Shown: one piece after another, positions 11,418 to 23,412 of the stretch
How positions within the stretch are numbered: the first letter of the stretch is position 1
Layout of the letters: every line of letters begins with the position of its first letter
DNA from: Epichloe hybrida
Lineage: Eukaryota > Ascomycota > Sordariomycetes > Hypocreales > Clavicipitaceae
Assembly (NCBI GenBank): GCA_019022495.1
Contig: JAFEKR010000007.1
Coordinates: 2,108,001 to 2,172,000 of the forward strand
Reading direction: 5' to 3'
Length of the DNA stretch: 64,000 nt
Notes under the pieces: model-generated
Told to the model about the DNA's origin: nothing
What the model saw: the letters and a program-made list of their open reading frames with translations, nothing else
Database searches by the model: none
Position numbers and translations under genes: made by a program

Positions 11418-13333
11418 CTAGAGCCACTCCACGCCCAACGGGAATTTGGGCCGATTTCCTGCGGATCGTGCATCATGACGCTTAGCCAGGCCCAATGAGC
11501 CCTGGGCCTGACAAGTTTTTTGCCACGGTCCGCACTCGGGTTGGCAGATTAATTCTTTTTCAGGAACAGAGCCAGTCTCGAGATAATTCGCCAATGCACT
11601 GGCGAAGCACTCGCTGTTGCCTTCAGCATTGACGGCAGTGTGGCCGGCGCCCTCTACGATGACCAGGCCGGAACCCGGGTACCTCTTTCGCATCTCACGA
11701 GCATTGACGAGAGGAGTAACAGGATCCAAACGACTGGTGAGGTACAAGTTGGGCGCAGCTGGGTACCCTGGCACAGGCTTGCCACTGGCATCCACCTTTG
11801 GTGCTGGCGCAATAAAGGGGCCTTTGAACTGCCAATTGGACTTGAAGGGCCATCGAGAGCAGCGGAAGCGGATATTAGCCCATTGCGCACCGAGGATGGA
11901 GGACTGAGATACCAGCAGCTCGGAATAGCGCCGCCACCAGCCTGCGTCTTTGCCCGAGACGTCGCCGCCATCGCCACATAAGACTGGGACGCCTCCATCT
12001 CCGCCATCTGGCCCCTGGATATGATCGAAAACACAACCATTTTTGGTGTGCTGTGGCGTAATGTCTTGGAAGTATGCTTCGAATAGAGCCGTTGCGTTAC
12101 CGTTCATGGCCTTGTCCAGCCGGGATGCCATGTCCTTGAAAGTGGCGAGTGGAGTGTAAAACGCACCGCCCATGTATGAGCGCACACCGGAAGCTGGAAG
12201 GACGCGTATGTCGCCTGTGGGACCAATTGATGTAATGGGCGCCTTCTGAATGGTGTGCAACCATCTTTCGAAGCGATGTTGGACGTCAGCGCCCGAGGTA
12301 TCTTCTTTGCGAGATAGTGCACATGTCGAGGGGTTCTGGTGGCAGCCCTTGAAGAAGTCAGTGTAGATCTTGTCGGTATCGATGAGATTCCTCGTCCAAC
12401 CCTGTGGCGTGAGTTAGTATGAGATGCGAAGTGAATATAAGTGAGTGTGGGATGACGAGGGGGACGTACTGGACCAGTCGAATAGTCTTGAGGGTCGACG
12501 ACGCCGTCTAGAACAATGCGGCCGACGCGCTCGGGGAAAAGAGAGACCAGGTAGTGTCCTAGAACGGTGCCATAGGAGAAACCCATGTACTGCACTCGGG
12601 CCACGTCCTGTCGCGTGCCGTTGGTGGCGGATGAAGATTTGTCTGCCCCCTTCCGGCGAAGCTCTTCAATTCTATCAGCAACCTCGACCATGTCTCGCGC
12701 CACGCTTGGCGTCCCGGCATATGCCATGATGGGACCGCCGTTTGCACCACTGCTGTCTGCTGTGAGGCAGCGTTGCCCAAAACCGTCGTGCAGGGCGAGA
12801 CCGTAGGGAACCGTTCTGTCTCCTTCGTTCAACGGGCCTAGACCCCGCGTCTCCGTGTTCAAGATTTGTCTCGAGAATAGGTCATCGGGGAAGCAGTTTG
12901 CCGGTGGCCAACTGAATCCAATGCCTCGAGGATCAATGCCAATGTACTCGTAGTGCCGACGGCCGGATCTCTCTAGGCGTCTCTGGAACTCTGGGCCCAC
13001 AGTCCTGGCCATTTCTGTCGCTGAGCCTCCTGGCCCTCCGGGGTTCAAGAAGATGGAACCTCCGAATGTGGGATGGTTTTCCGGAACGGCGGCAGGGTGC
13101 TTGAGGATGGCGACGATGACGTTGCGCGTGTCATTGGGGTTTTTGTAGTCTAGCGGGAGGATGAGACGCGCGCATTGGGCTCCGTTCTGGTAGCAACCGT
13201 GATATTCTAGGGATTCGGAGGGCCTGATGGAGTTCCAATCGTGTGTGGCGGCTTGTCGTACATTTTTGACACCACCAGCATTCGTTAGTGATGGGAAGGC
13301 GAGTAGCGAGGTGAGGGCCTGTGTGGGACGCAT
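11418..13333 (-). CDS. Secreted alpha/beta hydrolase, TAP-like (tripeptidyl aminopeptidase family)
   Basis: Two exons, 12470-13333 and 11418-12401, encode 615 residues. The 68 bp intron has donor GTACGT and acceptor CCACAG, phase 0. The N-terminus (MRPTQALTSLLAFPSLTNAG) is a weak signal peptide. The oxyanion region FLNPGGPGGS and the nucleophile elbow GFSYG (Ser253) are clear. Late in the protein SRLDPVTP (Asp514) and GAGHTAVN (His542) complete the triad in the TAP C-terminal domain layout. Relatives are secreted aminopeptidases or proline iminopeptidase-like hydrolases; the substrate cannot be told from sequence. The C-terminal tail is Cys-containing (ICQPECGPWQKTC), consistent with secretion. 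The gene converges with the surface-protein gene and stands alone otherwise. Confidence 0.87.
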
Positions 13334-14935
13334 ATTCCATGTACGAATGTACGAATGGACTGATGCTAAGATGGAACGAAATGCTTCAGAAGTGAAGGAG
13401 TACCGAGGAAGTAGGACATGGTAATTTGGAAGACCAGAAAAGCTGGCCTTTTTAACCTCGTCGAATTATACTCAGTAGGCTCTGCACTTGTAGCTGACTC
13501 TCGACGTGTGACAACTAATTCCCATATTTGCCAAGTTGGCCCCCCCCCCATACCACCGGGCGTTGTTGTCCAAAAGCAGTGAGAGTCGAGCTGAGAAGAT
13601 GATTGGTTTAGGACAAGCCTCGCTGTGCAGCTTGCCGGGCGATCAAGGCAGCCATGGACCGAGATGGGACCAAGGAGCCGTTTTACGATGTGGCGGAGCG
13701 GGCATGGAGCGGGCATGGCGGCCAAAGTGCTGACGAGCGGGTGAGGTGAGGTTGAGACTCAACGAGCGTTGCTATTCGGAGCTGTGTTTTCTTAGTTTTC
13801 TTGCTCACCGGCGCTGTACCCACATAAGGATTTGTCCTAGCCGCATTTGGTCAGCTAGCTTGTTTGCCACACCCTCCCGTAGAAAACACACGTAATATCA
13901 TGGAATCAGACCCCGCACTCTAAACTACATTACGACAACAGCAGATTTTTCAATCAAACGCGCCTATAATTACGTACGCGGGCTGCATGGTCGCGATTGC
14001 GGCTGCGTGGTCGCGATCGCGGTAATAATATAGGTAGGTAGGGGCGATATTTTTGTTGCCAGGGAGTGCCATATAAATTTAGTAGCGGGGCGTGGGATGT
14101 GGGATGTGGATGTGGCCCTATCACGCAGTGGTTACAGCGCCGGTGAGTAAGAAAACACAGCTCCGAATAGCAACGCTCGGCTGAGATCCGCGGCCGTTGG
14201 GACGGGGTGCGGTTTTACTCTCCGAACGTATTTTCCCGACAATTGATCAGTTCTCGACAGTGTGCTGTCATGGTTGGCCCAATCTGTGAGAAACTCCGGG
14301 CCCAAGGTTGACTTCCATGCGATGTGTGAAGCCGACTTTGCGTCCCTGAATCTGCCTCGATAGATTTCCTTTTGGCCCGTGAGCATTATTCAACGAGGGC
14401 GAAGGAGTGATAAATCACTAGCTGGGGGCTTCGTACAATACTGGGGTCAATACTGGGGTCAATATCGCGGCCAGTTATGAAGCAAGGACTCTGTTTGCCA
14501 GGACATATGAGACGTTTGAGGAGCTGCTCCGAGGAAAAGTTCTGGGATCGTGTTTTCACATGTCTTACTAATTAGGCAGCAATAGCAATCACTCCAATCA
14601 CTCCAAATCACTGCAGCCTTGTCAATGACGCCTGCGATTTCAGGCTGCAAATGAACAGAGGTGAACTGAACCACCACTGCGACCAGCTGTAATCCGTAAT
14701 AGAGCGTGAATTGAAAGTGGGGCCGTCGTTGACTGTTTGTGTTTGTCTGCAATTCGCGGCTTTTTGTTTGACCTTTAAAGTTTGCCAATTGTGGCTGCCA
14801 AAAAAAGATTCCGGTTCCATCTTGAAAATAACTTTTTCGTGGCCCTGACTGCGAAAGTCGTCTCTTGGAGCTTCTGCTCAAGCTCAATTCCAAACACTGG
14901 TCGCCGAGTTGAGACAAATCACCTCGATAGCAAAC
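13334..14935. other. Intergenic region carrying an inverted-repeat element
   Basis: This 1.6 kb region holds the promoters of the hydrolase (-) and, far to the right, the F-box gene (+). A C9 run lies near 13541-13549. The inverted-repeat element at 13763-14179 is listed separately. Open frames here have no recognisable protein. Confidence 0.55.
13763..14179. mobile_element. Putative MITE-like element with 47 bp inverted repeats
   Basis: The left arm (13763-13818) and right arm (14133-14179) are reverse complements. The first 32 bp are perfect, as are the 15 inner bp. They are separated on the left only by an extra 9 bp that looks like slippage of TTTTCTT. The interior of about 314 bp is non-coding. 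It contains a 20 bp tandem pair near 13981-14020 and a GGGATGTGGGATGTGGATGTGG-like run near 14093. No transposase and no clear target-site duplication are visible, so the class is unknown. A non-autonomous DNA transposon is the simplest reading. Confidence 0.65.
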
Positions 14936-16073
14936 ATGGGACAGTACTGGGAAATTGCTGCTCTCGGCAGAAAAAAAGTGTTGCCCAAGGGGGGCCAAAA
15001 GCTTGGAGAGTTTCTCTTTGATTCTCGGGTGACCGAAGCGCTCGAAAGAGGCCTTGCGGTTCCTGTCGTGCCGACTCATCATGACTCGAGACCCGAGAAT
15101 GTGAAGACTCGTCATGATGCAGCAGGTGATTTGTTAAACTTTTCGCTATAGGCTTTTGTTGTTCCAAGTTACTGACCTACGTTTTTATTTAGTTGGAACT
15201 ATCGACAGAAAGTCTGGTAGCTTTCCTCGGTTCCCCACTGAAATCCATTGCCTAATCTTCGAACATTGTTACGATGACGATCTGGCCAGTGTGGTTTCTC
15301 TAGGTGTCACGAATCGATACTTTTGGAGCGTCGCCAGAGATTACATCGTACGGGATTTCACGCAATGTCTCGGCGTTTGGGCTGGCCAGCAGCTCATCAC
15401 GGTGGGAGATTACGTCCAACTTGACGACTATCCCCCAGGCCTTTTTGCTACGGAGGAAGAGAAGGAAAACCTTCTCAAGAGCAGATCAGAAGATGATGAT
15501 GTAGATGAATCCCTAGGAGAACAACGATCAGTTACTCTGTATGATAGGATCGTGAACAGCTTTGAAACCCAAGATCCTGAAGCCATAAGCAGATCCCGTG
15601 GGTGGGACTACTTCCACTTCGGAAGGTTGAGAGCTCTTGGTAAGGATCCAGGCTATCGGGCCGTGAGCCACGAGATCTACATGAAACGCGATGACTTTTA
15701 TCCCCAAGATGAAGTTTGGATCCTCCGTAATCTGACAACACATCAGTATGTGCGACGAGAGCCCCTCGAGCTGCAGCCGGGATTGGCTCATGGCCCCTTT
15801 GTTCGAGGCATTGGATTCGGATGTGTCGTCTTGTCTCGTATTTCATGGAGTTCCGATCCGTCCGTGTCACTGCAAGACCCAACAGGACGAATCCACAGAG
15901 GCGTTTGGGCAGGACATCGATTCGACATTACCACTATGACTAGACATGAAAAGCTGACAGCGGGTCAGAACTGGACCGACGTGACCGAGGAGCTTGTGGA
16001 GGAAGTCACTGCCATATGGGCAGCGGATCTGGGGCCCGACTGGAAGCAGTACGTTCTTGGGCAACATGATTGA
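14936..16073 (+). CDS. F-box domain protein of the fungal MGQYW family
   Basis: Exons 14936-15125 and 15193-16073 encode 356 residues. The 67 bp intron has donor GTGATT and acceptor TTTAG and keeps the frame (phase 1). The first exon begins MGQYWEIAALGRKK, the hallmark opening of a large ascomycete family in which a conserved N-terminus precedes an F-box. The F-box-like segment is at about residues 73-112 (FPTEIHCLIFEHCYDDDLASVVSLGVTNRYFW). The rest contains the usual family phrases (LRNLTTHQYVR, FGCVVLSRISW). F-box proteins link substrates to SCF ubiquitin ligases through Skp1. The substrate is unknown and the family is strongly expanded in fungi. The start is the conserved MGQYW methionine rather than the ATG 27 bases upstream. 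Confidence 0.85.
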
Positions 16074-17107
16074 CAAACAATATCGTATGTACAAGACGAT
16101 GGGGTCCGCGTGTCCTTGCTTGCTGGAAATTGTCGGAAATAGTCGCATGGGGGAGTACGTTTGACTTTGTGTACAGAGTATACGAGAAAAATATGGCCAC
16201 CGAGAGCTACTCTTGACATGAGACTTATCCCGTTGGAGGGATGCGACCCTGATACAATCGAGTCCACGATGAATGAGTTGAAATAAGTGCATCGGGAAAA
16301 AGTACAGAGAAAGGATGCCAGAACGATTATGAAATTTGCGCAGCACGGATCAACTAATACCATTTGCATCAGGCAATAAAAAGCGTATACTCGGTATGAC
16401 GCCCAAGTTATTGTGCGATAGCTGCAAGTTGATCAACTTGACCAACCAGACTGTTGTTGGAGACAGCAACCTGAATGATGAACCCGTCATTTCCGTCATT
16501 TCCGCCCATGACACGCCATCAACCCTACTTTGAAGACACATTAATACAGACGGGACCAGAGAGAAGAAAAAGCTGTAGTTTGGTTTTCCATTGCTCGGTC
16601 CAATCACGTTTCGCTCTAAAAATTGTCCGAGCAAAGTCGAGCGAAGCTCGCTGCTGGTTTCAGACTTCCCAGCAACCGCCGGACCCGAAACGACGAGGGG
16701 TCCTCTGGATTGTCCGCCCTCCTGCGTGTACCATCGAGCGATCAGATGAATGTGTTTTGAGTTTTGACCATGGTGATTCCCTGGATTGTTTGACGTGGCG
16801 CACAGTGAGACTTATGATACTTGCTAAAGAGGCGTCGCGGTTCTGCGTCGGGAAAATGACTCTAATGCGTTCATTGTGGCCACCATGGACGATGTCATAA
16901 TCATGCGGTGCTGCTGCTACCTCTGTTCTGCGCCCATCTATCTGCTCAACGTGTCTTCAGGCTTGTCACCAGTGATCACTGATCACCATTCCCTTTTGTT
17001 GTCTTGTCAACGAACGGCCTTGTTGTGCAAAGCTGCCCCAACACTCCTCACCACGTCTTTCAAAAAAAAAAAAATCACCCCAGAAAAAACCAAGACCTTC
17101 TTTTCCC
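16074..17107. other. Intergenic region, 1.0 kb
   Basis: It contains the F-box gene 3' end and the promoter of the lectin-like gene. The last 100 bases include an A12 run near 17061-17072, followed by an A-rich leader. No gene is supported. Confidence 0.55.
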
Positions 17108-17776
17108 ATGCACTACATTCTTCTCATCGCCATGTCGGGCCTGGCAACGGCGCAGCCTGCCCGCCGAGCTGTCAAAGAACTCGAACAGGCTGCGACAAAT
17201 GAAGCACAGCAGCGCGACGAGACTGCCAAGCGCGCGTTTGCGAACACGCAGATCAAAACAGCGGATGGCAAATGCCTCTTTGTCGACAAACTATCCGGTG
17301 ATTTCAGGGCCAACCTGACGCCCGTTCAGATCGCCACTTGTGGTACCACCGATGGCCAGGGCTGGGACGTCATCACCTCGGGCAAGCACAACGATCAACA
17401 AGGGCGGATTGCCATCGTGAGCACCCTCACGCAGGCATGCCTGAACGTTGACCCAAGGCGCAAGGAAGGGGATCGCGTCAATCTGTTTTCGTGCGGCGGG
17501 AGGGCAGACGGCGGCGGAGAAGTCACCGACTCGCAATTGTTCCGGTTCGACGGCGGCAATGGCCCATTGAGCCTCGTGCCAGGAAATAGCGCGGGGCAGT
17601 GCCTTTCGAGCAAGGGGCATAGAGTAGATGTTGCGTCTTGCGTTGATGGAGCAGAAGATCAGAGCTTCAGTTTTGGCGGCGATCAACGAAACGGCAACGG
17701 CAATGGCAACGGCACTGACGACGCAGGTTCCGGAAACAGGGATGGCTGCAATAACAGGTCGACTCGGATGGTGTGA
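17108..17776 (+). CDS. Secreted ricin-B-like (beta-trefoil) protein
   Basis: The 222-residue product starts with a signal peptide (MHYILLIAMSGLATAQ). Residues 17-45 form a charged helical linker. Residues 47-190 resemble one ricin-type beta-trefoil. KCLFVD, ACLNVDPRR and QCLSSKG follow the QxW-repeat positions, with NLFSCGG and VASCVDG as the C-terminal strand of each subdomain. The fold usually binds carbohydrate; there is no catalytic or toxic chain here. The C-terminal tail is Gly/Asn-rich (a GNGNGNGNG-like run) and low in complexity, and may be a spacer or may mark an unrecognised downstream exon. Similar fungal proteins are secreted and of unknown role. No intron is required up to the stop. 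Confidence 0.75.
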   Translation: MHYILLIAMSGLATAQPARRAVKELEQAATNEAQQRDETAKRAFANTQIKTADGKCLFVDKLSGDFRANLTPVQIATCGTTDGQGWDVITSGKHNDQQGRIAIVSTLTQACLNVDPRRKEGDRVNLFSCGGRADGGGEVTDSQLFRFDGGNGPLSLVPGNSAGQCLSSKGHRVDVASCVDGAEDQSFSFGGDQRNGNGNGNGTDDAGSGNRDGCNNRSTRMV

Positions 17777-18377
17777 AAATCAGCCAAGATGGGCTTCCCC
17801 GGGTCCGATTCATAAGTTGTACTTGATGGATTGCGCATGAACGGCGCGCCCAGGACATCTATCTGCCTGCTGACAACCGAGACATTTCCACAATCTCGTC
17901 TGTGCCAGCCGGTGACCTAAATGTCTTTTCCATGGCACCGCACTATGGGCTCTCGGCCTATCGGGGGAAAGGACTTTGACTCATCTTCCAGATATTTCAA
18001 TCGCAAAATTCATCCTGACCGCCCAGAACTAGATTTTCAGCGACCCATGCGTGACAACGAGCTACATGTACTTGCAAAATACTCGACATAGCCGCCGCAT
18101 TAGGTGAACTTTACGTAGAACGGAAAAGCTGCTGCTGCGAGAAAGAATCATGTCTGATACTAGTAGCTCGTGTCTTTGTATGTATCTATCACGTATTATC
18201 AGACGTGGGATGAGAAAGGCGTATTAATCAGCATCTTCCTGAAATACCTCCGCAACCTGTTTGTCTCCCCTTGTTATACTCAGGTTGAGTTGCGCTTGTA
18301 CATGGCGGTTAACGCTGGACGTAGGAGGAATGGTCAGAAATTCACGACGGAGAGCAATGCGGACACGCGCAAAGTCT

Positions 18378-18445
18378 GCGCGGCCTCGTGGATCAGACCC
18401 TTTTTAAGTTTGCGCGGCTCCGTGGATCAGACCCTTCGTGGTCAT
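18378..18445. repeat. 34 bp imperfect tandem pair
   Basis: Two successive copies share GTGGATCAGACCCTT preceded by GCGCGGC, with a period of 34 bases. The copies differ at a few bases in the middle and at the end. Confidence 0.75.
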
Positions 18446-18985
18446 TTGGCTGCGCCACTTTTTTTTCGTGCAACACCAGTGATAACAGTGATACCAGCCG
18501 CACCCCCATTTTTCCACCTTTTGTTGAACTCCTTATCTATGTACTGCCCGTCTCCCCCACAGATAATGTCTTACTACATGGTGTCTTGTGGAATGATGCA
18601 AGTGATGAAGAGAGAAGATGGTGATTATTGACTAGCTAGGAAATCTAACGGAAGGAAGGAGAAGCTATATTTAAGCTTCAAGATCTAGCAACGAAGAGCA
18701 AAGATGGACAGAGGACCCGATCAATGAAAGGTTTGATCAACAACCCGAAGCGAGGTCTTTAAATAGATCAACAAAAGACGCACGGCACGGATCACGATAA
18801 CAATGGCGATGCGGGTGCCTGCTTCAACAAAGGCAAAGTGATACCTGAGATGTGAGGCTGCCAATATCCAACATGAGCACAACTCCCAACGAGGAAGATG
18901 CCGCATTGCTCATGAGCCTGCCTGACACCTGCCCAGCAGATGGAAATCTACAAGTGGCCTCTCGGCCAATCGGCCTTTTCTCGAT

Positions 18986-19030
18986 GGCAGTTGGCAGTTG
19001 GCAGTTGGCAGTTGGCATTCGGCAGTTGGC
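18986..19030. repeat. 7 bp tandem repeat (GGCAGTT)
   Basis: About six copies of GGCAGTT follow one another, one of them altered to GGCATTC. A short run of CCAATTT repeats follows at about 19037-19060. Confidence 0.85.
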
Positions 19031-19739
19031 CGATGTCCAATTTCTGATTTCCAATTTCCAATTTCCACTGGAGCCGCCGCTCACCTCACCACCTTACACC
19101 ACCGCTGCCGTGTTGGATTGGCTTGGACCTGTAAGACTCCTGCCGTCTAGCCCAGGAGAGGAAGGACCTTTCGGCTGTGCAATAGTGGCCATCATGGATC
19201 CATGCTCCGTTAATCTTGTTTCCGTCCACCCAGGAGACCTTTGTTACGCAGGAGTACAAAGATACGGTACACAGGAGCCACCCAGGAGCCGCGGCGCGTG
19301 TTCGGGCCCAGGAACCCGCCTCGGACCCTCTGCTGATCGTTCTTTTCTTCCAGCCAAGCTTTGACAATTCTGCATCTGTCGGCCGACTCCTAGCTTGTTA
19401 TGGCAATGCGGCTTACCTACCTACCCTTAGTTACAATGCGGCTTACGGAGTACCTACCTACCCTTGGTTACAATGCTGCGATTGACCGATGGACCGACTG
19501 ACCAATGGCCTCCGTCAACGCGACTTCATAGGAAGAGCGAGGGTTCTCAATCCATCATGGCGTCGTGTCGATTCGATGCTTGACATGATATAATGGCCTG
19601 GCCATCCCCCCCCCTTCTGCCCGGTGACGTTGAAGCTCGCTCCCAATCCGCCCCCGACTCAACTCGATCGGGACCCCCCCTTGAGTCTTTACGGCCCTGT
19701 ACTTTCATCCAAACCTGGAGCCGGCGAACAAGGTAGGAG

Positions 19740-22538
19740 ATGGTGCGTTTCGGGTCAGCTGTGCCACTGTTGGCGGCAGCTTACTTGGCTGTCGCCGCTG
19801 CCCATGTGATTCCTGGGGCTTTCATCTTCGAGTTCGAGCACGACCAGGTACGTCTAACGACAATCTTCACAATGAGAGTCATCATGACTGGAGCTCCTAT
19901 GTTGCTTTGCATTCGCGCTGACATCCAAATAACGCTGTCCAGGACAAAGTTGCCGCCTTGGACTCTGTCAAGAAGAATGGAGACGTCCGAATCAACCTCG
20001 ACTTTGAACTGTTCAGCGGCGTGTCCGTCCAATTGCATGACGTTGAAAATTCCGACATGGTTGTCAACAAGCTGGCCGCTCTCCCTGCGGTGAAGAGCGT
20101 CTGGCCCGTCAGTCTGCACAAGATCCCGGAACCCGAAATTCACTGGACGGGGAATCCATCCGGCGACCACAATCTGGTTTCTCGAGACAACCCCACCACG
20201 GATACTTTCTCGCCTCATGTTATGACGCAAATCGACAAGTTGCGGGCCGAGGGCTACACTGGCAAGGGCGTTCACGTGGCAGTCATTGACACAGGAGTAA
20301 GTCTGGACTCTGGATCCGTGGCGCAAGCTCATTTCCGTCCAGCCGTGACCCCTGGAAACAGTACGTATGTACATGAGCTGACTCGATATTGCGTCCAAGA
20401 TTGACTATGGGCACCCTGGACTAGGTGCATGTTACGGCACAGGATGTTTAGTCACCAATGGTTACGACTTGGTCGGTGACCTTTTTGACGGCGTCAGCAA
20501 CACGAACCCCGTGCCTGACGACGATCCCATGGATTGCTTAGGCCATGGCACCCATGTTGCTGGCATCGTTGCTGCGACGGATTCGAAACTTGGCTTTACT
20601 GGAGGTTCTCCCGGCGTAACTCTCGGCGCCTACCGAGTCTTTGGATGCAATGGTTCAACCACGAGTGACGTCCTCATCGCCGCCATGAACCGCGCCTACA
20701 TCGACGGCGCCAACATTATTACTATGTCTATCGGAGGGTCCAACGGGTGGAAAGAGAACGCTTGGGCTGTCGCCGCCAGCCGCATCGTCGACAAGGGTGT
20801 CATCGTTACCATCTCTGCTGGCAATGACGGCAAACAGGGCATCTTCTACGCTAGTTCCGGCTCCTCGGGCGAAAATGTCGCCGCCATTGCCGCCTACCAG
20901 AACGTTGTTACGCCGACTCTGGTGTACTACGGCAACGCCACCGTCCAAGGCAAAGACAAAGAGGAGTTCTCCTATGTTCTCGGAAACCCCAATGTTTTCG
21001 ACACCACTCTGCCGCTTTGGGCTGCCACCTTGAACACGACTGCCGCCGCTGACTTGTGCAGCCCACTCCCTGAGCTCGCGACCAACTTGAGTAGCGTAGT
21101 CGTTCTTGTTCGTCGTGGTGGTTGCCCCATCGACCAAAAGGTGAAGAAGGCCGCAGCAAAGGGCGCCAAGTTCTTCATGTTCTACAACAACGTCGACGCG
21201 CCTCCTATCCTCCTCGACATAAAGTCCTCGGTCCCCAAGACGGTCAAGGGCGTGGGCTTCACTGACAGGAAGACGGGCGAGGCTTGGATCGAGCAACTCA
21301 GAGCCGGCAAGAAAGTTTCTCTTACTCTTGGATCGAACTTGGACACGAAGCTCACTGTGAAGAATATCGACGACGCTGCCACCGGTGGCAGCCTCTCGAA
21401 CTTCACAAGTTGGGGCCCAACCTGGACGTTGGATGTCAAGCCCCAGTTTGGCGCCCCTGGTGGCCAGATCCTGTCCACTTTCCCAAGGGCCAAGGGTAGC
21501 TACGCTGTTCTCAGTGGCACGTCCATGGCATGCCCTCTCACGGCGTCCATCTATGCCCTCTTGGTCGAGGTTCGCGGCACTCAGAACCCAACACTGCTCC
21601 GCAACCTTCTTTCTGCCAATTCCAACCCGCAAGTCTTCAATGACGGCGCACGATTTTTCGATGCACTTGCCCCAGTTCCGCAACAAGGCGGCGGAATGGT
21701 TCAGGTCTATGATGCGGCGTTCGCCACTACCCTGTTGGAGCCATCTACCCTGTCTTTCAACGAGACAACATACTTTGCCAAAAGCAGGAATTTCACCCTC
21801 ACCAACGAGGGCAAGGGTGATGTTACCTACGAAATCTCCCATGTGCCAGCCCTGACGATCATGACGTTGAAAAAAGGCGCCAACTCTGTCAGCCCTTTCC
21901 CTGGCGAGTTTGTCACCGACTCTGCCACCATCAAGTTCAGTGAGACCAAGGTCACTCTCAAGAAGGGCGACAAGGTCACTGTCGAGGTGCTCGCCACACC
22001 GCCCGTCATCGATGGCACCCGCCTGCCTGTATGGTCTGGCTATGTCCGAGTGAATGGCACCGATGGTACTTCGCTGTCCCTGCCTTACCAAGGTCTTGTT
22101 GGTTCTCTTCACGACCACCACGTCTTGGAGAAGAATGCGACCTGGATCGCGAACGCCGGCGACCCTGAGCTGACTCCAGTAGCCCCGAACACCGTCTTCA
22201 CACTGCCCCGACCCGGCTCTCCCAAGGGCAAGCTCGTCCTACCGACCGTGGCATTCTCCCCCATCCTGGGCAGCCCCCTCTTCCAATACCACGTTGTGCC
22301 GGTCTCCGCCAAGGGAACCGGCGAGAAGCCGCTCGGCCAGATGAGCTCATCGCCGTCCCAGTATGCGGGGCGGGGCAAGGACAGCCTGGACTGGGATGGA
22401 AAGCTCGAAGACAAAACGTACGCACCTGCAGGCACGTACAAGATTGTCGTCAAGGCGCTCAGGCTGTACGGCAATGAGACCAACAAGAAGGACTGGGACG
22501 AGAGCATCACCCCACCTTTTACCATCAAGTATGCTTAG
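19740..22538 (+). CDS. Secreted subtilisin-like serine protease (S8) with PA domain
   Basis: Three exons, 19740-19847, 19943-20296 and 20400-22538, encode 866 residues. Both introns have canonical donors (GTACGT, GTAAGT) and join in phase 0. The N-terminus is a signal peptide (MVRFGSAVPLLAAAYLAVAAA), followed by an inhibitor-like propeptide (about residues 30-100). The catalytic triad is Asp152 (VAVIDTG), His203 (GHGTHVAG) and Ser529 (GTSMACP). A protease-associated domain is inserted at about 370-450, between His and Ser (VVVLVRRGGCPIDQK). After the catalytic domain comes a fibronectin-like Fn3 region (about 590-860). This is the minor extracellular protease Vpr-like architecture common in Hypocreales. 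The intron between the Asp and His motifs is a position at which mis-annotation is easy. It probably acts in extracellular protein degradation. Confidence 0.93.
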
Positions 22539-23412
22539 ATCAAGACTTCTGCGAGGCGCAAACATGGATATGTTGGAATCGGAATTGGAAGGCGCAGTAC
22601 ACATGTCGCAACGTTTGAAACCAATGTTAATGTAATTGCAAACCATGCTCAGTTCTGTGCATGTCTGTCTGTGAAAATCAACCTGCATAGTTGCTGTCGG
22701 TCCACAGTCTCGGGGACTTGTCACCAACTGTGTGTGAGGCTGATGAGTGCTAGTCCAACGCAGGATAAGCCTAGCGCGTTGTACTTTCCTTTCGGCATTA
22801 TTCCATGCAAGAAGCAAGTCAATCTTGTTGGCACAGAATTGGGTGGAGTTGACCAGGTACGCAACCTCGGGAGAGTTCAACTTTTTTCGAGCACACACAT
22901 CTATGACAAGAGCCCTCTTCTTCCAAGTGGCAGGCAGGCCTACCTCGGCACATCGTCATGAGTTGATGGAGAAATGTTTACCGCGTGTGCTGACTTTTTG
23001 ATAGGAAATACTGCCGAGCTATTGCAAAACGCAAAAACTAATCATAGCGTTCATGATTCTTCCGATGGAATACGTCTGCGCCGCCAATATCTCCTCTCCC
23101 TCCGCCCCCCCCATCCATCATCCACTTCTCCATTCGCCATCGAAACATTCTCATTGTCAAGCTCACGGTCGTCCTCGTCGTCCTCGGCTTTTGGCCCTGT
23201 CATTATCAGAGGGCAACCTCTGCATCCGGTGCTCGCAGACTCTGACCTGGTGGTCTATTTCGTAAATCTCGTGTGTTTGGGGGGCATTGGGCCAGATCTG
23301 TCGGAGGAACGGCATGATTGTGCGCCATGTCAAAAAGCTCGAAAGTGGTGTACGCGGCGGACGAGACGCTGTGTGTTGTCCTCCGCCTTGGCGGCAACCA
23401 GGTTACCAGAAT
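22539..23412. other. Convergent intergenic region, 0.9 kb
   Basis: It lies between the 3' ends of the protease (+) and the small Cys/Ala protein gene (-). It contains CT-rich and C-run sequence around 23090-23130. I see no gene. Confidence 0.5.

Larger units (their letters stand above)
17777..19739. other. Long intergenic region with short tandem repeats
   Basis: About 2 kb without a supported gene. It contains a 34 bp near-tandem pair (18378-18445), 7 bp repeats (18986-19030), and a pair of CCTACCTACCCTT-containing repeats at about 19415-19475. Its right end is the subtilisin promoter, with C-runs near 19606-19615 and 19674-19682. The longest open frame crosses the 7 bp repeats and is not credible. 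Confidence 0.55.

Noticed and set aside
14100..14180. tRNA-like stretch in the inverted-repeat element
   Set aside because: It has a partial A-box resemblance only, with no acceptor stem pairing or B-box, so no tRNA was called.
14459..15115. 218-codon reverse-strand frame opposite the F-box gene
   Set aside because: It overlaps the first exon of the recognised F-box gene antisense and has no family features.
18852..19364. 170-codon forward frame
   Set aside because: It reads through the GGCAGTT tandem repeat and has no recognisable protein or splice context.
20655..22121. 488-codon frame antisense to the subtilisin
   Set aside because: It is a shadow of the high-GC protease exon; all catalytic motifs lie on the other strand.
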